NCBI GenBank assembly: GCA_964568675.1
Contig: CAZMQV010000003.1
Span: forward strand, 35,008-99,007
Length of the DNA: 64,000 nt
Reading direction: 5' to 3'
Source of the DNA: UPXZ01 sp964568675
GTDB lineage: Bacteria > Bacteroidota > Bacteroidia > Bacteroidales > Paludibacteraceae
Shown here: positions 26,501 to 35,231 of the stretch, one piece after another
Position numbering within the stretch: the first letter of the stretch is position 1
Layout: each line of letters opens with the position of its first letter
Made by a program: the position numbers and the translations under genes
The notes under the pieces: model-generated
Databases searched by the model: none
Told to the model about the DNA's origin: nothing
Seen by the model: the letters and a program-made list of their open reading frames with translations, nothing else

Positions 26501-27382
26501 TCCGGTACCTGAACTTGCAGGTGATGTGCCGTTATTGGTAGTTGAAGCTTGCCCTGTCCAGGTGGTTATACCCGCACCTTGGGTAGTAGTGTTTGTTCCG
26601 GCATCGGCTTTCAGCCAAAAGTCAGAATTTGTAGGAGAAGAAATTAAAACGGTGATTCTGATTTGACCGGGCGCTCCGGCGCCACCTGCTCGTGAACCAC
26701 TCGTTCGATATGCACCACCGCCACCGCCGCCGGGAGAACTACCTCCAGTTCCACTTCCTTGAGAACCAGTCCTACCACCTCCTCCGTTTCCTCCTCCAGA
26801 GGGAGCTGTTGCTCCTGCCGAAGACGTAGTACTATTACCATTAGCCGCAGTACCTGCCGACGAACCTCCACCACCACCATAAGTGCCAGCATTAGCTCCA
26901 TTACCTCCACTGTATTTCACCGTACCCACACCATTAGCCGCTTGCCCTCCAGATGCACCGAATGTAGTATTATCAGCGACACTTCCACCTCCTTTTGCCA
27001 TAATAGTTGCATCTGTTACAAACCACGAATCACCACCACTCGCTGATCCACTACTGCTTCCCGCACCTACATTATAGTTAATAATTTGCCCAGGTATTAC
27101 TGTAATCACAGACTGAGAATAAGCTCCACCTCCACCACCACCACCGTAACCATTTGATGTTCGAGATCCGCCTCTCCCTCCCCCTCCCCACACTTCCACC
27201 TTAATGGATGTAACTCCGGCTGGTACGGTATAGGTGCCATTTCCGGCAGTAGTGATTGTAGTAACTTGCGCTTTTAGGGATGAAAAGGGGAAAAGAAAAA
27301 AAACAAACAGAAGCAGACACAAGAATAGCGTCCGGCCTGATCTAAGAGGTAAGCACACAGATTTAGAAAAGATGTTTGGCAT
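23549..27382 (-). CDS. Large secreted glycine-rich T9SS cargo protein
   Basis: 1277 residues. A Sec signal peptide ends near SSLKAQ (about 39). A glycine-rich domain at about 40-245 begins with VEVWGGGGRGG. A LamG/concanavalin-like region at about 250-480 begins FWLKADAGTNTTTQGAG and contains YISEAIGKDYLSSTTERDI. A conserved extracellular module of Bacteroidota follows at about 480-680 (AVKYGVTLAHDYK, DEQYLVWGHNNG), then beta-rich repeats. The last ~80 residues are a T9SS type A sorting domain (LYDTTGRELLRGELP, LLPGVYLLRLRAG). It should be exported, cleaved and attached to the cell surface. Adhesin is a guess. Confidence 0.85.
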   Translation of the reverse strand: MPNIFSKSVCLPLRSGRTLFLCLLLFVFFLFPFSSLKAQVTTITTAGNGTYTVPAGVTSIKVEVWGGGGRGGSRTSNGYGGGGGGGAYSQSVITVIPGQIINYNVGAGSSSGSASGGDSWFVTDATIMAKGGGSVADNTTFGASGGQAANGVGTVKYSGGNGANAGTYGGGGGSSAGTAANGNSTTSSAGATAPSGGGNGGGGRTGSQGSGTGGSSPGGGGGGAYRTSGSRAGGAGAPGQIRITVLISSPTNSDFWLKADAGTNTTTQGAGITTWTGQASTTNNGTSPASSGTGYTASTAHPTYNTALWNFNPGVSFSNGYFRINRSNIQGDITLYTIYSSTQNTSNGSWWLLPAIIGGEANGTNNDFALGLNAGKLYFKGINVDTQSAHVTTTSTQNDGAPKIVTATRTKGATANNYIFVNGTQAGTNTSDDNSLTDPIYLGIGRNPTETTSQFVGYISEAIGKDYLSSTTERDITETYLAVKYGVTLAHDYKRAHATDSVIYAISGYGYDVAGLGRMNTFSLHQKVSSSVNVASGSSRIVMATSNNFMLPNQDASRTVLTDEQYLVWGHNNGATSSWSDISGTTYKKITRVWRSHNTGNVGAVYFQIDLSGYPALPSAYRYAVLTASDASFTAGQSYSLLQNSSGTLYTTQLSFPAGSNYFTIAAVPNFWMGAATSTDWNIVSNWTAGVVPTPTEDVVFATAANNNGSPALNDLHVPTGIANAKMINNLTNASARNLIVPADASLTVNGVVSIKDPSSGSNSTDPAKIQIKTGVTAPNGTFILNCAAQSVSMQPDIYATIDLYARGYKGAFQNWQDNIVGSPTNGQTFSTSYHWQYFGVPVASVKAEPTFNGAALREYFENYNGDNTTYYKKWKDLTNESVLTAFKGYEITQNNPTYYAIAGKLVYCDKNLIMTRQAPQVGTPGAGNDYYGLGQNLFGNSFTAAIKVDDIVFPTEAEAVVYLYNTGRFTDWGDANSTNNGSGLTAGQYTAIPKNASPAVFDGRIPSMNGFLVKFDATNTVPSTVNKTLTVKYANSVLSNTKPQTAPQASLSYMRIELLSQSTWDNLWLINQQGTTPGYDNGWDGRKFFGTPTAFLYAETAAGPMQVLANESLDGTVINFYANQDKDYQLRLVKHKLQQYEQLHLIDLQSRVAVPLASDTTLYHFTANIAEQSTSRFLLVNSSNFEQGNNDVKQLAAQLTNDGKLLLTNYTGKKGEMALYDTTGRELLRGELPISMSAREVQLLPGVYLLRLRAGSEQLTVKLLSRNSDITSFNSK

Positions 27383-27820
27383 CTTAATGGATTGGGTTTA
27401 ATATTTTCGAAATAATAAATAAAAAAAACGGTTGCTAATTTGATTTTAATAATAAAGCTAATTTGTCTTATATTATAAAATCAATATTCCAACGACAACT
27501 AAAAACAGAATTACTTTTACAGTTTTGTGTATTGATTTCCTTCGCGCGTCAAGGTTTGGAAATGGCGTCTTTAGCCACTTGAATCATTCAAGCCCAAATG
27601 ATTGTAAGCACAAATAAATAAAGGACAAAACCTAAAAGAATGACATAAACTGTCAAGTTTCACAAAGATATTCAAAAAAACAACAACCGCTAAACTACAT
27701 TTATCATATTTAACAAAATAAAACAAACATAACGATTGAAGCATTAAGCAAAACCCCGCCCGCGTAGCTTGCAATAAATCGCCGCGCTTCAAGAAAAAAA
27801 CATGGATAGGAAAACAAATC
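27383..27820. other. Gene-free stretch upstream of the large T9SS gene
   Basis: 438 bp, AT-rich. It must hold the promoter of the T9SS gene, but no exact TAnnTTTG box was found (TAGCTTTA is the nearest). No RNA gene or repeat was recognised. Confidence 0.4.
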
Positions 27821-28855
27821 TTACTTCACTCCCCGTTCATTCAGCGCTTTCCGATAGATTGCCGCGTTGCGCTGATGCTCCGCCCAAGTTGCCGCAAAAT
27901 TATGTTCGCCGGTGAAAGTTTCTTTAGCGCACATATATATAAAGTCCGATTTCACATAATTCAACACCGCGTCGATGCCCGCGATTGAAGGAATGCGAAT
28001 GGGTCCGGGTGGCAAGCCCCGGTTGCGGTAGGTATTGTAGGGCGACTCCACGCGCAGATGCGCTCCGGTAACACGGCGGATGGAGAAATCGCCCACACCA
28101 AACACCACAGTAGGGTCGGCTTGCAGCGGCATGTTTATTTTCAGTCGGTTGATATACATACCGGCTACAGTGGGTTTTTCGGGAGTGTAATTAGTTTCGG
28201 CATCCACAATGGAAGCGAGCGTAATCACCTGCTCGGGTGTGAGCGGAATGGCAGCGGCTTTTTGTTTTCGTTCGTCGTTCCAGAATCGGTTGTACTCCGT
28301 ATTCATTCGGTCGAAAAGCGCGTCCGCACTCAGGTTCCAGCGCATTTCATAAGTATTGGGCAGAAAGAGCGAAACCGAATTGTAAGGATTGAGGGCATAT
28401 CGTTGTAAGAAAGCGGTATCGTTTAGCAGGGATAGAATCTCCACCGAATCGGGCATAAGTTGTGCCGCAAGTCTTCCGGCAAGTTGCTCTTTGGTGCGTA
28501 TATTATTAAATGTAAGCCTCACGGGAGTTTGTCGTCCTTTCGAAAGATTTCGGATAAGGGAGAAATTGTTCATCCCATCGGCAACGGCATATTTACCCGG
28601 CAACACCGTTTCATACTTAAAGAAGCGTGCTACCCGCTCCAACTTATTCGGCGACTTTACCACCGCCTTTTCCTGTAATTGGCTCATCACATCGCCGAAG
28701 GTCGCATTCTCCCGAAGGTAAAGATATTCAGTTTTGCCGGTTCGGGTGCTGACATTGGGCATTAGAAACAATTGAGCTACATAAGCCGCACCCGAAAGGA
28801 GCGCTAAAAGGAGGAGCGCAAGCGCAATCAAGATATTTTTTTTCGATTTTTTCAT
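27821..28855 (-). CDS. mltG: Endolytic murein transglycosylase MltG (YceG-like)
   Basis: Inner-membrane lytic transglycosylase that cuts nascent peptidoglycan strands and sets their length. 344 residues. One N-terminal membrane helix is at about 8-29. A LysM-like region follows, then the YceG domain with ITLASIVDAETNY, which holds the catalytic Glu in the conserved ET pair, VAGMYINRLKINMPLQADPT, and RNRGLPPGPIRIPS. It is transcribed alone, away from tRNA-Ser. Confidence 0.94.
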   Translation of the reverse strand: MKKSKKNILIALALLLLALLSGAAYVAQLFLMPNVSTRTGKTEYLYLRENATFGDVMSQLQEKAVVKSPNKLERVARFFKYETVLPGKYAVADGMNNFSLIRNLSKGRQTPVRLTFNNIRTKEQLAGRLAAQLMPDSVEILSLLNDTAFLQRYALNPYNSVSLFLPNTYEMRWNLSADALFDRMNTEYNRFWNDERKQKAAAIPLTPEQVITLASIVDAETNYTPEKPTVAGMYINRLKINMPLQADPTVVFGVGDFSIRRVTGAHLRVESPYNTYRNRGLPPGPIRIPSIAGIDAVLNYVKSDFIYMCAKETFTGEHNFAATWAEHQRNAAIYRKALNERGVK

Positions 28856-28885
28856 TGTAGTATCCTATTCATACTTATTGAATTA

Positions 28886-28893
28886 CAAAATTA
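28886..28893 (-). promoter_or_regulatory. Candidate -7 box for mltG
   Basis: The minus strand reads TAATTTTG, matching TAnnTTTG. The leader is about 25 nt. No -33 box is evident. Confidence 0.4.
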
Positions 28894-28928
28894 GGTATTT
28901 TTTTTGGAAAAAATTTCATCAGAAAGCT

Positions 28929-28959
28929 TTTGCTAATCAAAAAATATGCCGTATATTTG
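28929..28959 (+). promoter_or_regulatory. Promoter of tRNA-Ser
   Basis: TTTG (28929-28932), 19 bp, TATATTTG (28952-28959), an exact Bacteroidota consensus, with the tRNA starting 27 bp after the -7 box. Confidence 0.75.
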
Positions 28960-28985
28960 CACTCGCAATCCGAAAGACGCCCAAT

Positions 28986-29072
28986 GGAAGTGTGGGTGAG
29001 TGGCTGAAACCACCAGTTTGCTAAACTGACGTACGGGTAACCGTACCGGGGGTTCGAATCCCCCCGCTTCCG
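28986..29072 (+). tRNA. tRNA-Ser (GCT)
   Basis: Class II tRNA of 87 nt. Acceptor GGAAGTG pairs with CGCTTCC, the anticodon stem-loop is CCAGT-TTGCTAA-ACTGA with anticodon GCT, the long variable arm is GTACGGGTAACCGTAC, and the T arm is CGGGGGTTCGAATCCCCCC. The discriminator is G and CCA is not encoded. Confidence 0.95.
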
Positions 29073-29078
29073 CTGCAG

Positions 29079-29120
29079 GAAACGTTGTTGAGCTATTTTC
29101 GACAACGTTTCTTTTTTTTT
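29079..29120 (+). terminator. Terminator of tRNA-Ser
   Basis: GAAACGTTGT (29079-29088) pairs with ACAACGTTTC (29102-29111), followed by a run of T. Confidence 0.9.
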
Positions 29121-29208
29121 ATATACTTAAAGCGAAAGAAATCAATTCTTAGACTTTAATCTTCACTTAAATAGCTACAAAATTCAACGTGGTTCGGGAT
29201 ATTTTTTG

Positions 29209-29229
29209 TAATTTTGCAATATAATTTTG
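29209..29229 (+). promoter_or_regulatory. Two tandem -7-like boxes upstream of the response regulator
   Basis: TAATTTTG at 29209 and again at 29222, inside a direct repeat of ATAATTTTGCAAT. Both match TAnnTTTG. The -33 boxes are weak. The leader would be 150 nt or more. Confidence 0.35.
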
Positions 29230-29385
29230 CAATGCAATCATTTCATCAAAAAAAACAATCCATGATTCCCAATCCGATTTTTCATTCAAGATAGAGGAAA
29301 GGAATGCAAACCATTCTTCTCATCTTTAATAGAAAATTAAATTTCAAGCTTCATAGATTATCATCAAAATCACATTCAAGCAAAT

Positions 29386-30567
29386 ATGAACTCCATACTG
29401 ATAATTGAGGACGACTTAACATTCAGCAAAATACTACGAGCTTGGTTCAAACGCAGAGCTTTTGAATCGGACAGCGCGGCTACCGGCGTGGAAGCACGAA
29501 AAAAAATAGTAAGCAGCCGACCGGACGTGGTAATATGCGACTTGAAGCTACCCGGCGAGGATGGAATCTCCATACTAAGCTGGATAAAACAGGAGTATCC
29601 GCAAACAATAGTGATAATGATGACCGGATACGCCGACATTCAGACTGCGGTAACCGCTATGAAATTAGGAGCTTACGACTACATACCCAAGCCATTCAAC
29701 CCCGAAGAGTTGCTCATTAAAATTAACGAAGCATTTTCGACTGCCAATGCGCGAGGCAATCACAACCATGCTGACAACAGCTCCTCGGCGCTAAGTTTTA
29801 TACGTGGAGAAGGCGCGCTTTATCAGGAGCTTTACAAACATATTGAATTGGTAGCCCCTACTCCATTATCGGTACTCATTACGGGTGAAAGCGGCGTGGG
29901 TAAAGAGCATACTGCCCGCATGATACACGCGCAAAGCGAACGTGCGGATGGTCCTTTTATCGCTGTCGATTGTGGCGTATTATCCAAAGAACTTGCAGCG
30001 AGTGATTTTTTTGGTCATGTGAAAGGATCTTTTACCGGTGCCATAGCCAATAAAACAGGATTTTTCCAGAGCGCCGACAAAGGCACCATCTTTCTGGATG
30101 AAATAGGGAATCTACCGTTGGATATTCAAACGCAACTCCTACGCGCGCTGCAAGAGAAAAAAATTAAACCTGTGGGTACAGAAAAAGAAATTGATGTTGA
30201 CGTACGGGTGATTTCAGCAACAAACGAGGATATTGACATGGCTATTCAAAATGGCACGTTCAGAAGCGACTTGTATCACCGCGTCGCTGAATTTTCAGTA
30301 TATGTACCCTCCATCCGCGAAAACCGGAATGAAACGGAGCAATATCTCAATTTCTTTCTGGAAGAATCCAATAAACTCATGAATAAGGCTGTAAAAAATT
30401 TCTCGCCGGAAGCGCTTGAGATACTTTGCGGCTACAATTGGCCGGGAAATTTTCGCGAGATGAAAAACATCGTAAACCGCTTGGTGTTGCTCACCACAGG
30501 CGAAACGATAAACGCCGCAATCATTCCCGCTCATTTCAAAACGGGTGTGAAACAATCATTAAGTTAA
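29386..30567 (+). CDS. Sigma-54 (NtrC-family) response regulator lacking a DNA-binding domain
   Basis: 393 residues. The receiver domain at 1-120 has the acidic pair IIEDD, phospho-acceptor Asp in VVICDLKLPG, Thr in MMTGYAD and Lys in IPKPF. The AAA+ sigma-54 activator domain at about 145-375 has Walker A GESGVGKEHTA, sigma-54 contact loop GSFTGA (Ser for the usual Ala), Walker B GTIFLDEIG and arginine finger region FRSDLYHRV. The protein stops at AHFKTGVKQSLS, with no Fis-type helix-turn-helix, and none is found in another frame downstream. It is 112 bp upstream of a hybrid kinase that is probably its partner. Confidence 0.9.
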   Translation: MNSILIIEDDLTFSKILRAWFKRRAFESDSAATGVEARKKIVSSRPDVVICDLKLPGEDGISILSWIKQEYPQTIVIMMTGYADIQTAVTAMKLGAYDYIPKPFNPEELLIKINEAFSTANARGNHNHADNSSSALSFIRGEGALYQELYKHIELVAPTPLSVLITGESGVGKEHTARMIHAQSERADGPFIAVDCGVLSKELAASDFFGHVKGSFTGAIANKTGFFQSADKGTIFLDEIGNLPLDIQTQLLRALQEKKIKPVGTEKEIDVDVRVISATNEDIDMAIQNGTFRSDLYHRVAEFSVYVPSIRENRNETEQYLNFFLEESNKLMNKAVKNFSPEALEILCGYNWPGNFREMKNIVNRLVLLTTGETINAAIIPAHFKTGVKQSLS

Positions 30568-30679
30568 TGCTACCAAATTGAACCATTAAAAGCGCAAACT
30601 TAATTTGCAAGTCGTTTTATCATTCAATTTATTAATCCCATCATCGGCAAAGTTAAACCGAAAAGAAAAACACAAAATC

Positions 30680-33181
30680 ATGCAGAAACAAGGAGTGCTG
30701 GAAAATATTCGAACAACAGTATTAATCGGTTATTTATCGCTCTTCATCCTTTCTGTGTATGGTGGCTATCGCATCTATTCCGAATTGGTGAGTTTCACCA
30801 AAAACAACAATCAGACATCAACCAATCAGGAGTTGAACTTGGTAAGCAACTCGCTGGTAACCATGTATAAAGCTGAAAGCATAAAGAAACTGATGCTTTC
30901 GGACAATAGCGATACGCGTCAATTCGAGTCGGCGTATCGGGCTGCCAATCAGGCTATTCATGCTTCGTTGGATTCGCTTCGGCACATATCGAACGAACCG
31001 GAGCTGGACGCAAGCATCGACACCATCAACGTATTACTTGTCGAGAAAGACAAAAACCTGCAAAACATCAAAACATTGCAGGATGCAATCCGTGCGCTCC
31101 CCTTATCGCAACAGATGACAACATCTATACTATCGAATAAGGATATCGACAATCTTCAAAACATCGTTGATAGAAATATCCGAACCGAAGTGGTGGATTC
31201 GTCTTATGTGAAAAACAAAAAGAAAAATTTCATTGGCAGGTTGAAAGATGTATTCGTGGCGGGCAACGACTCGGTAAAAGTGATATCAAAACAAAGTTCA
31301 ACAAGCAAAGACAGCACACTAAGCAGTCCGGCAAAACTATTGACCGACACCATCGTGAGGATAATCAAAGTCGCGAACATGAAAAGCGACAAGAAAAAAG
31401 TGTACTATGTAAATATGCTCACGCAAAACTATCGCGTAATGATGGACTACGACGAATCGCTTACCAATCAGATTCATCAAATACTCCACAGCTTAGACCG
31501 CAAAGAAAGAGCGCATGAAGCGAGCCGGGAAGCCGAACGAAAACTTGCGATAAAGAAATCATCCAAAACTCTATCGGTCATTGCCTGGTCTTCAATTCTT
31601 ATCATTATCATTTTCATAATCGCTACACTGATACTTATCAACAAAAGTAAAACCTACAAAAACAACCTTGAGATAAGCAAAAAGCACGCGGAAGATTTGA
31701 TGAAAAGCCGCGAAAGACTGCTACTGATGATTTCGCACGACATCAAATCGCCGCTAAGTTCCATTTTGGGACATATCGAATTGATATCGAACAGCCAAAT
31801 GCCGGTAAGTGATAAGAACCATTTGAACAACATGAAGCACTCATCGGAACACATTCTGGAGCTGGTGAACAAGCTGATGGATTATCATAAATTGGAGCAA
31901 GGAAAATCCGAAGTAAACAACATGGAATTTTCGCCCGGACAATTGATTGACAAGATATTCGAAAGTTTTGTACCGATTGCCGGCAACCGCCTTCAATTTA
32001 CGCTTAACAATAATATAGACACAAACGACAGTTATTTCTCCGACCCTTTCCTACTCAAACAAATAATCAACAACCTGGTATCAAACGCGTTGAAGTTTAC
32101 CGTCAAAGGTGAAGTAAAGATCACGGCGGCAATTGACAAAAAGAATCAGTTTATTTTATCAGTCAAAGACACAGGGAAAGGGATAAAGCCCGAAGACATT
32201 GACAGAATATTCGATGAATTTCAGCGCGTAGGCAACGCAAATGACAAAAATAGCACCGACGGATTTGGTCTTGGACTATCCATTACTTATAAATTAGTAC
32301 TACTGCTACAAGGCACAATTGACGTGGTGTCGGAACATGGAAAAGGAAGTGAGTTCAAAATAAAAATTCCGCTCCAAGCGATTGACAAAAAAGCAGGAAC
32401 ACCCAGCGATGGCAATTTGAAAATTCAAAACACCACAACAAGCGCGCTTCAAAATGTGAACATACTCTTTGTGGATGACGACACGCTGCTGCTCAATGTG
32501 TATGAAAAATTGCTTCAACGCGAAGGCGCGAATGTGGACATCTGCTCCGACCCCACGAAAGCTTTGGCGATGATTGAAAACAAAGGATACGACATCATCT
32601 TCACCGACATACAAATGCCGCAACTGAATGGATTTGAATTGGTAAAAAAAATACGGACTACCAACACCGAATACCATAAAACCGTGATAGTCATCGCGCT
32701 TTCGGCACGTTCCGACATGGACGGCAACTCATTGACAGCGGCGGGATTTGACGACTTCATTGTCAAACCGATTAAATTCAACGAATTATTTGAGAAAACG
32801 CGAGGCTACCTCAAACTCAAAAATAATGCGACAAAAACAGAAGCAACATACACTGCCGCCAATGGCTTCAACTCACTGATTGAGTTTCTGGAAGACGACA
32901 CCGAAGCCGCGAAAGAAATACTGGACACATTCCGAAGTGAGAATGAAATAAAGCTGAAAGAGCTAACCGATGGAATAAAAAACGGCGATTGGGAGCAGAT
33001 AAGGATGACTTCACATAAGTTACTCCCACTGATGAAAATGATAGGGAAAGATGATATGACACCGCTGCTGGAGCAACTTGAGCGAGGAGAAAAAAACAGT
33101 CAATCGGTGGAGGACGTAATCGGCAAACTAAGCAAAGTGAACAGTGAATTGGATACTTACATTGCCAAAAAGCTAAAATAA
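30680..33181 (+). CDS. Hybrid sensor histidine kinase with receiver and HPt domains
   Basis: 833 residues from the ATG at 30680. A longer frame opens at 30605, but the inner Met places a membrane helix at about 15-35. A periplasmic sensor of about 270 residues follows, with a second helix at about 305-327. The HisKA helix is MISHDIKSPLSSILGH (about 355). The ATPase domain has NNLVSNALKF, DTGKGI and GFGLGLSITYK. The receiver has FVDDD, IIFTDIQMPQLNG and the Lys of IVKPI. The C-terminal HPt domain has SHKLLPLMKMIG. It can thus run a complete His-Asp-His relay, plausibly ending on the adjacent sigma-54 regulator. Confidence 0.92.
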   Translation: MQKQGVLENIRTTVLIGYLSLFILSVYGGYRIYSELVSFTKNNNQTSTNQELNLVSNSLVTMYKAESIKKLMLSDNSDTRQFESAYRAANQAIHASLDSLRHISNEPELDASIDTINVLLVEKDKNLQNIKTLQDAIRALPLSQQMTTSILSNKDIDNLQNIVDRNIRTEVVDSSYVKNKKKNFIGRLKDVFVAGNDSVKVISKQSSTSKDSTLSSPAKLLTDTIVRIIKVANMKSDKKKVYYVNMLTQNYRVMMDYDESLTNQIHQILHSLDRKERAHEASREAERKLAIKKSSKTLSVIAWSSILIIIIFIIATLILINKSKTYKNNLEISKKHAEDLMKSRERLLLMISHDIKSPLSSILGHIELISNSQMPVSDKNHLNNMKHSSEHILELVNKLMDYHKLEQGKSEVNNMEFSPGQLIDKIFESFVPIAGNRLQFTLNNNIDTNDSYFSDPFLLKQIINNLVSNALKFTVKGEVKITAAIDKKNQFILSVKDTGKGIKPEDIDRIFDEFQRVGNANDKNSTDGFGLGLSITYKLVLLLQGTIDVVSEHGKGSEFKIKIPLQAIDKKAGTPSDGNLKIQNTTTSALQNVNILFVDDDTLLLNVYEKLLQREGANVDICSDPTKALAMIENKGYDIIFTDIQMPQLNGFELVKKIRTTNTEYHKTVIVIALSARSDMDGNSLTAAGFDDFIVKPIKFNELFEKTRGYLKLKNNATKTEATYTAANGFNSLIEFLEDDTEAAKEILDTFRSENEIKLKELTDGIKNGDWEQIRMTSHKLLPLMKMIGKDDMTPLLEQLERGEKNSQSVEDVIGKLSKVNSELDTYIAKKLK

Positions 33182-33212
33182 TACCCCTTCAGGAGGCGAA
33201 AGAAAATATATT

Positions 33213-33257
33213 GTAAAAAAGGCTTACAAACGATATCGACTTGTAAGCCTTTTTTAC
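33213..33257. terminator. Bidirectional terminator between the hybrid kinase and the oxidoreductase
   Basis: Perfect 17-bp stem, GTAAAAAAGGCTTACAA (33213-33229) with TTGTAAGCCTTTTTTAC (33241-33257). It serves both convergent genes and overlaps the stop codon of the oxidoreductase. Confidence 0.92.
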
Positions 33258-34294
33258 ACCAAATCAGCAGGATAAACGACACCCAATTGCATTCGGATTT
33301 CGTCAATCACCTCGAGCGTAGCCACAGAATTGAAATGGCTGTTGATTTCCGACTCCGCCTCACCACTCATTATCAAATCGATAAACTCTTTTATTTCATA
33401 ATAATACTCATCGCTTTCAGCTACAACCGTCAGGTTCTCAATAGCCGGATGATTCACTGGCGCAAAGCGTCCGGGTATAAATTTCAGACTTCGAATGGTA
33501 GCAATTTTGTCAATAGCCAATGTTCCGGCTTCACCCTGTATTTCGGTTTGGAGTGTCGAATCGGTGATTTTTGAGAAAACCACTGTGGCAGTCATGCCAT
33601 TTTCATATTCAAAAATCACCGTCGCCTGGCAGTCAACCCCCGACGACAACAACACGCCACGCGCGTGTATTGCTTTTGGTTTACCAAAAAGCACAATCAT
33701 GGGATAGATGGTGTATATGCCAATATCCATCGTGGCGCCATTGGCTAGCGAGGGGTCAAACGCGTTGACATGAATGCCGGCTTTGAACTTATCATAGCGC
33801 GACGAGTATTGACAAAAGGCGGAGAAATAATACCTGATTTTACCTACAAGTTCTACGCTTTTCATTAGTTGTATGAAATTGGGAGTTAGCGTGGGCTTCA
33901 TCGCTTCCATCAGACAAACCTTGTATTTTCGGGAAGCCACTACCATCTCCATCGCTTCGCGGGCATTGGAAGCAAGTGGTTTTTCGCAAAGCACATGCTT
34001 ACCATATTCCATGCAACGAATGCTTTGCGAGGCGTGAAGCGAATTGGGCGAAGCGATATACACCGCGTCAACCAAACCGCTTGTCAGCATCGAGTCGAGT
34101 GAGGTGAAAGTATGAGGAATCTGATGCTTATGGGCAAAATCATTGGCAGTTTCCTGTCGGCGCGAGTAAACTGCCATCAATTCAAAGCGCGCATCCTCTT
34201 TGGCAGCCTTGACGATGTAGTCGGAAACAAAATTTGTTCCGACTATCCCAAAACGAATTTTAGGGGAATTATTACTCTTCGAAGAAGAAATCAT
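33254..34294 (-). CDS. Gfo/Idh/MocA-family NAD(P)-dependent oxidoreductase
   Basis: 346 residues. An N-terminal Rossmann fold with FGIVGTNFVSDYIVKAA and the conserved catalytic-loop motif LCEKPLASNAREA (about 98) is followed by the alpha/beta substrate domain with the NGATMDIGIYTIYPMI region, where the conserved dihydrodiol-dehydrogenase-like DIG occurs. Substrates in this family are sugars, inositols or diols, and nothing here specifies which. The short gap (46 bp) to mgsA upstream suggests co-transcription. Confidence 0.88.
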   Translation of the reverse strand: MISSSKSNNSPKIRFGIVGTNFVSDYIVKAAKEDARFELMAVYSRRQETANDFAHKHQIPHTFTSLDSMLTSGLVDAVYIASPNSLHASQSIRCMEYGKHVLCEKPLASNAREAMEMVVASRKYKVCLMEAMKPTLTPNFIQLMKSVELVGKIRYYFSAFCQYSSRYDKFKAGIHVNAFDPSLANGATMDIGIYTIYPMIVLFGKPKAIHARGVLLSSGVDCQATVIFEYENGMTATVVFSKITDSTLQTEIQGEAGTLAIDKIATIRSLKFIPGRFAPVNHPAIENLTVVAESDEYYYEIKEFIDLIMSGEAESEINSHFNSVATLEVIDEIRMQLGVVYPADLV

Positions 34295-34340
34295 ACCTCA
34301 TTATTTTGAGCGAATGAGTCAAATATCAAACAAATGTAAA

Positions 34341-34790
34341 TTAGTCTCTTTTGAAAGGAACGTACTGAGGCGCTTTGGGGGTATAATCGTCATTGTCCCA
34401 AAGTGAACTTGTAATCATCAAGTCGGCGCTATAGCGGTTGCAGGCAATGGGCACATTGTGGATGCGGCATTGGCGAAGAAGCATCTGAATATCAGCCTCA
34501 TGCGGATTAGCGCTCAAATCATCAATAAGAAAAACACAAAAGTCGATCTGCTGATTGACAACCATAGCCGCAATTTCGGCGTCGCCTCCAAGCGGGCCGG
34601 AGTTCTTTCGGGTAATTTCCACTTGTATGCCTTCGTTCTCAAATGCTTGCTGAATCAAACCACCGGTGGTGCCGGTACAAATGAGATGATGGCGCGAAAG
34701 CAATTCAGCATTAAAAAGCGCCCACTCTACCATGTCAGCTTTGCGTGCGTCATGAGCCACCAAAGCGATTCGTAAATGTTTCTTTATCAT
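34341..34790 (-). CDS. mgsA: Methylglyoxal synthase
   Basis: Converts dihydroxyacetone phosphate to methylglyoxal and phosphate, a bypass that relieves sugar-phosphate stress. 149 residues. Conserved active-site segments are LVAHDARK (His), TGTTGGLI (phosphate binding), SGPLGGDAEI (catalytic Asp) and NPHEADI (His and Asp). It is followed by a dehydrogenase that could be co-transcribed. Confidence 0.94.
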   Translation of the reverse strand: MIKKHLRIALVAHDARKADMVEWALFNAELLSRHHLICTGTTGGLIQQAFENEGIQVEITRKNSGPLGGDAEIAAMVVNQQIDFCVFLIDDLSANPHEADIQMLLRQCRIHNVPIACNRYSADLMITSSLWDNDDYTPKAPQYVPFKRD

Positions 34791-34840
34791 GAAAAATCAA
34801 TTTTGAATTTTACGCAAAGTTAGTAATTAATACTTGCGAA

Positions 34841-34990
34841 GAACAATTATCCTTATGAAAAAAACAATTATCCTTATGGGAAAAACAATTATCCTTTTGG
34901 GAAATACAATTATCCTTATGGGAAAAACAATTATCCTTATGGGAATAACACACTTCCGTTTGGGAAAAACACGCCTACATTTGGGGAAAA
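34841..34990. repeat. 21-bp tandem repeat, seven units
   Basis: ACAATTATCCTTATGGGAAAA-type units start at 34844, 34865, 34886, 34907, 34928, 34949 and 34970, an exact 21-bp period. The last two have degenerated. It sits directly upstream of mgsA on the far side of the intergenic space. A frame encoding a KTIILMG repeat results, but has no other sign of being a gene. Confidence 0.9.
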
Positions 34991-35165
34991 AAGGCTTCTA
35001 CGATAAGGATGCAAAGCGGGAAATTTATCTCAACCTCGCCATTCCAAAATATTCTGATTATTTTCTTCGAAATCTTTTGTAGAAATGAAGGTGCAATATC
35101 GACTTAGGCATATAAAACGCATTATCAGACAGCATCAGGCATTCAATCATCCACCTTAAATTCAA

Positions 35166-35215
35166 CAAAGCAAGAAACGACCGAAAAAAATCCGGTCGCT
35201 TCTTGCTTTGTACTA
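35166..35215 (-). terminator. Terminator of the small outer-membrane protein gene
   Basis: CAAAGCAAGAA and GACCG pair with CGGTC and TTCTTGCTTTG around an A-rich loop (35166-35210). Confidence 0.85.
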
Positions 35216-35231
35216 TTTCGTAATTTATGAT

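Noticed and set aside
30605..30679. Longer start of the hybrid kinase
   Set aside because: The extra 25 residues look like translated leader; the ATG at 30680 places the first membrane helix normally.
34834..35082. Open frame with KTIILMG repeats
   Set aside because: Produced by the 21-bp repeat; no promoter or conserved domain.
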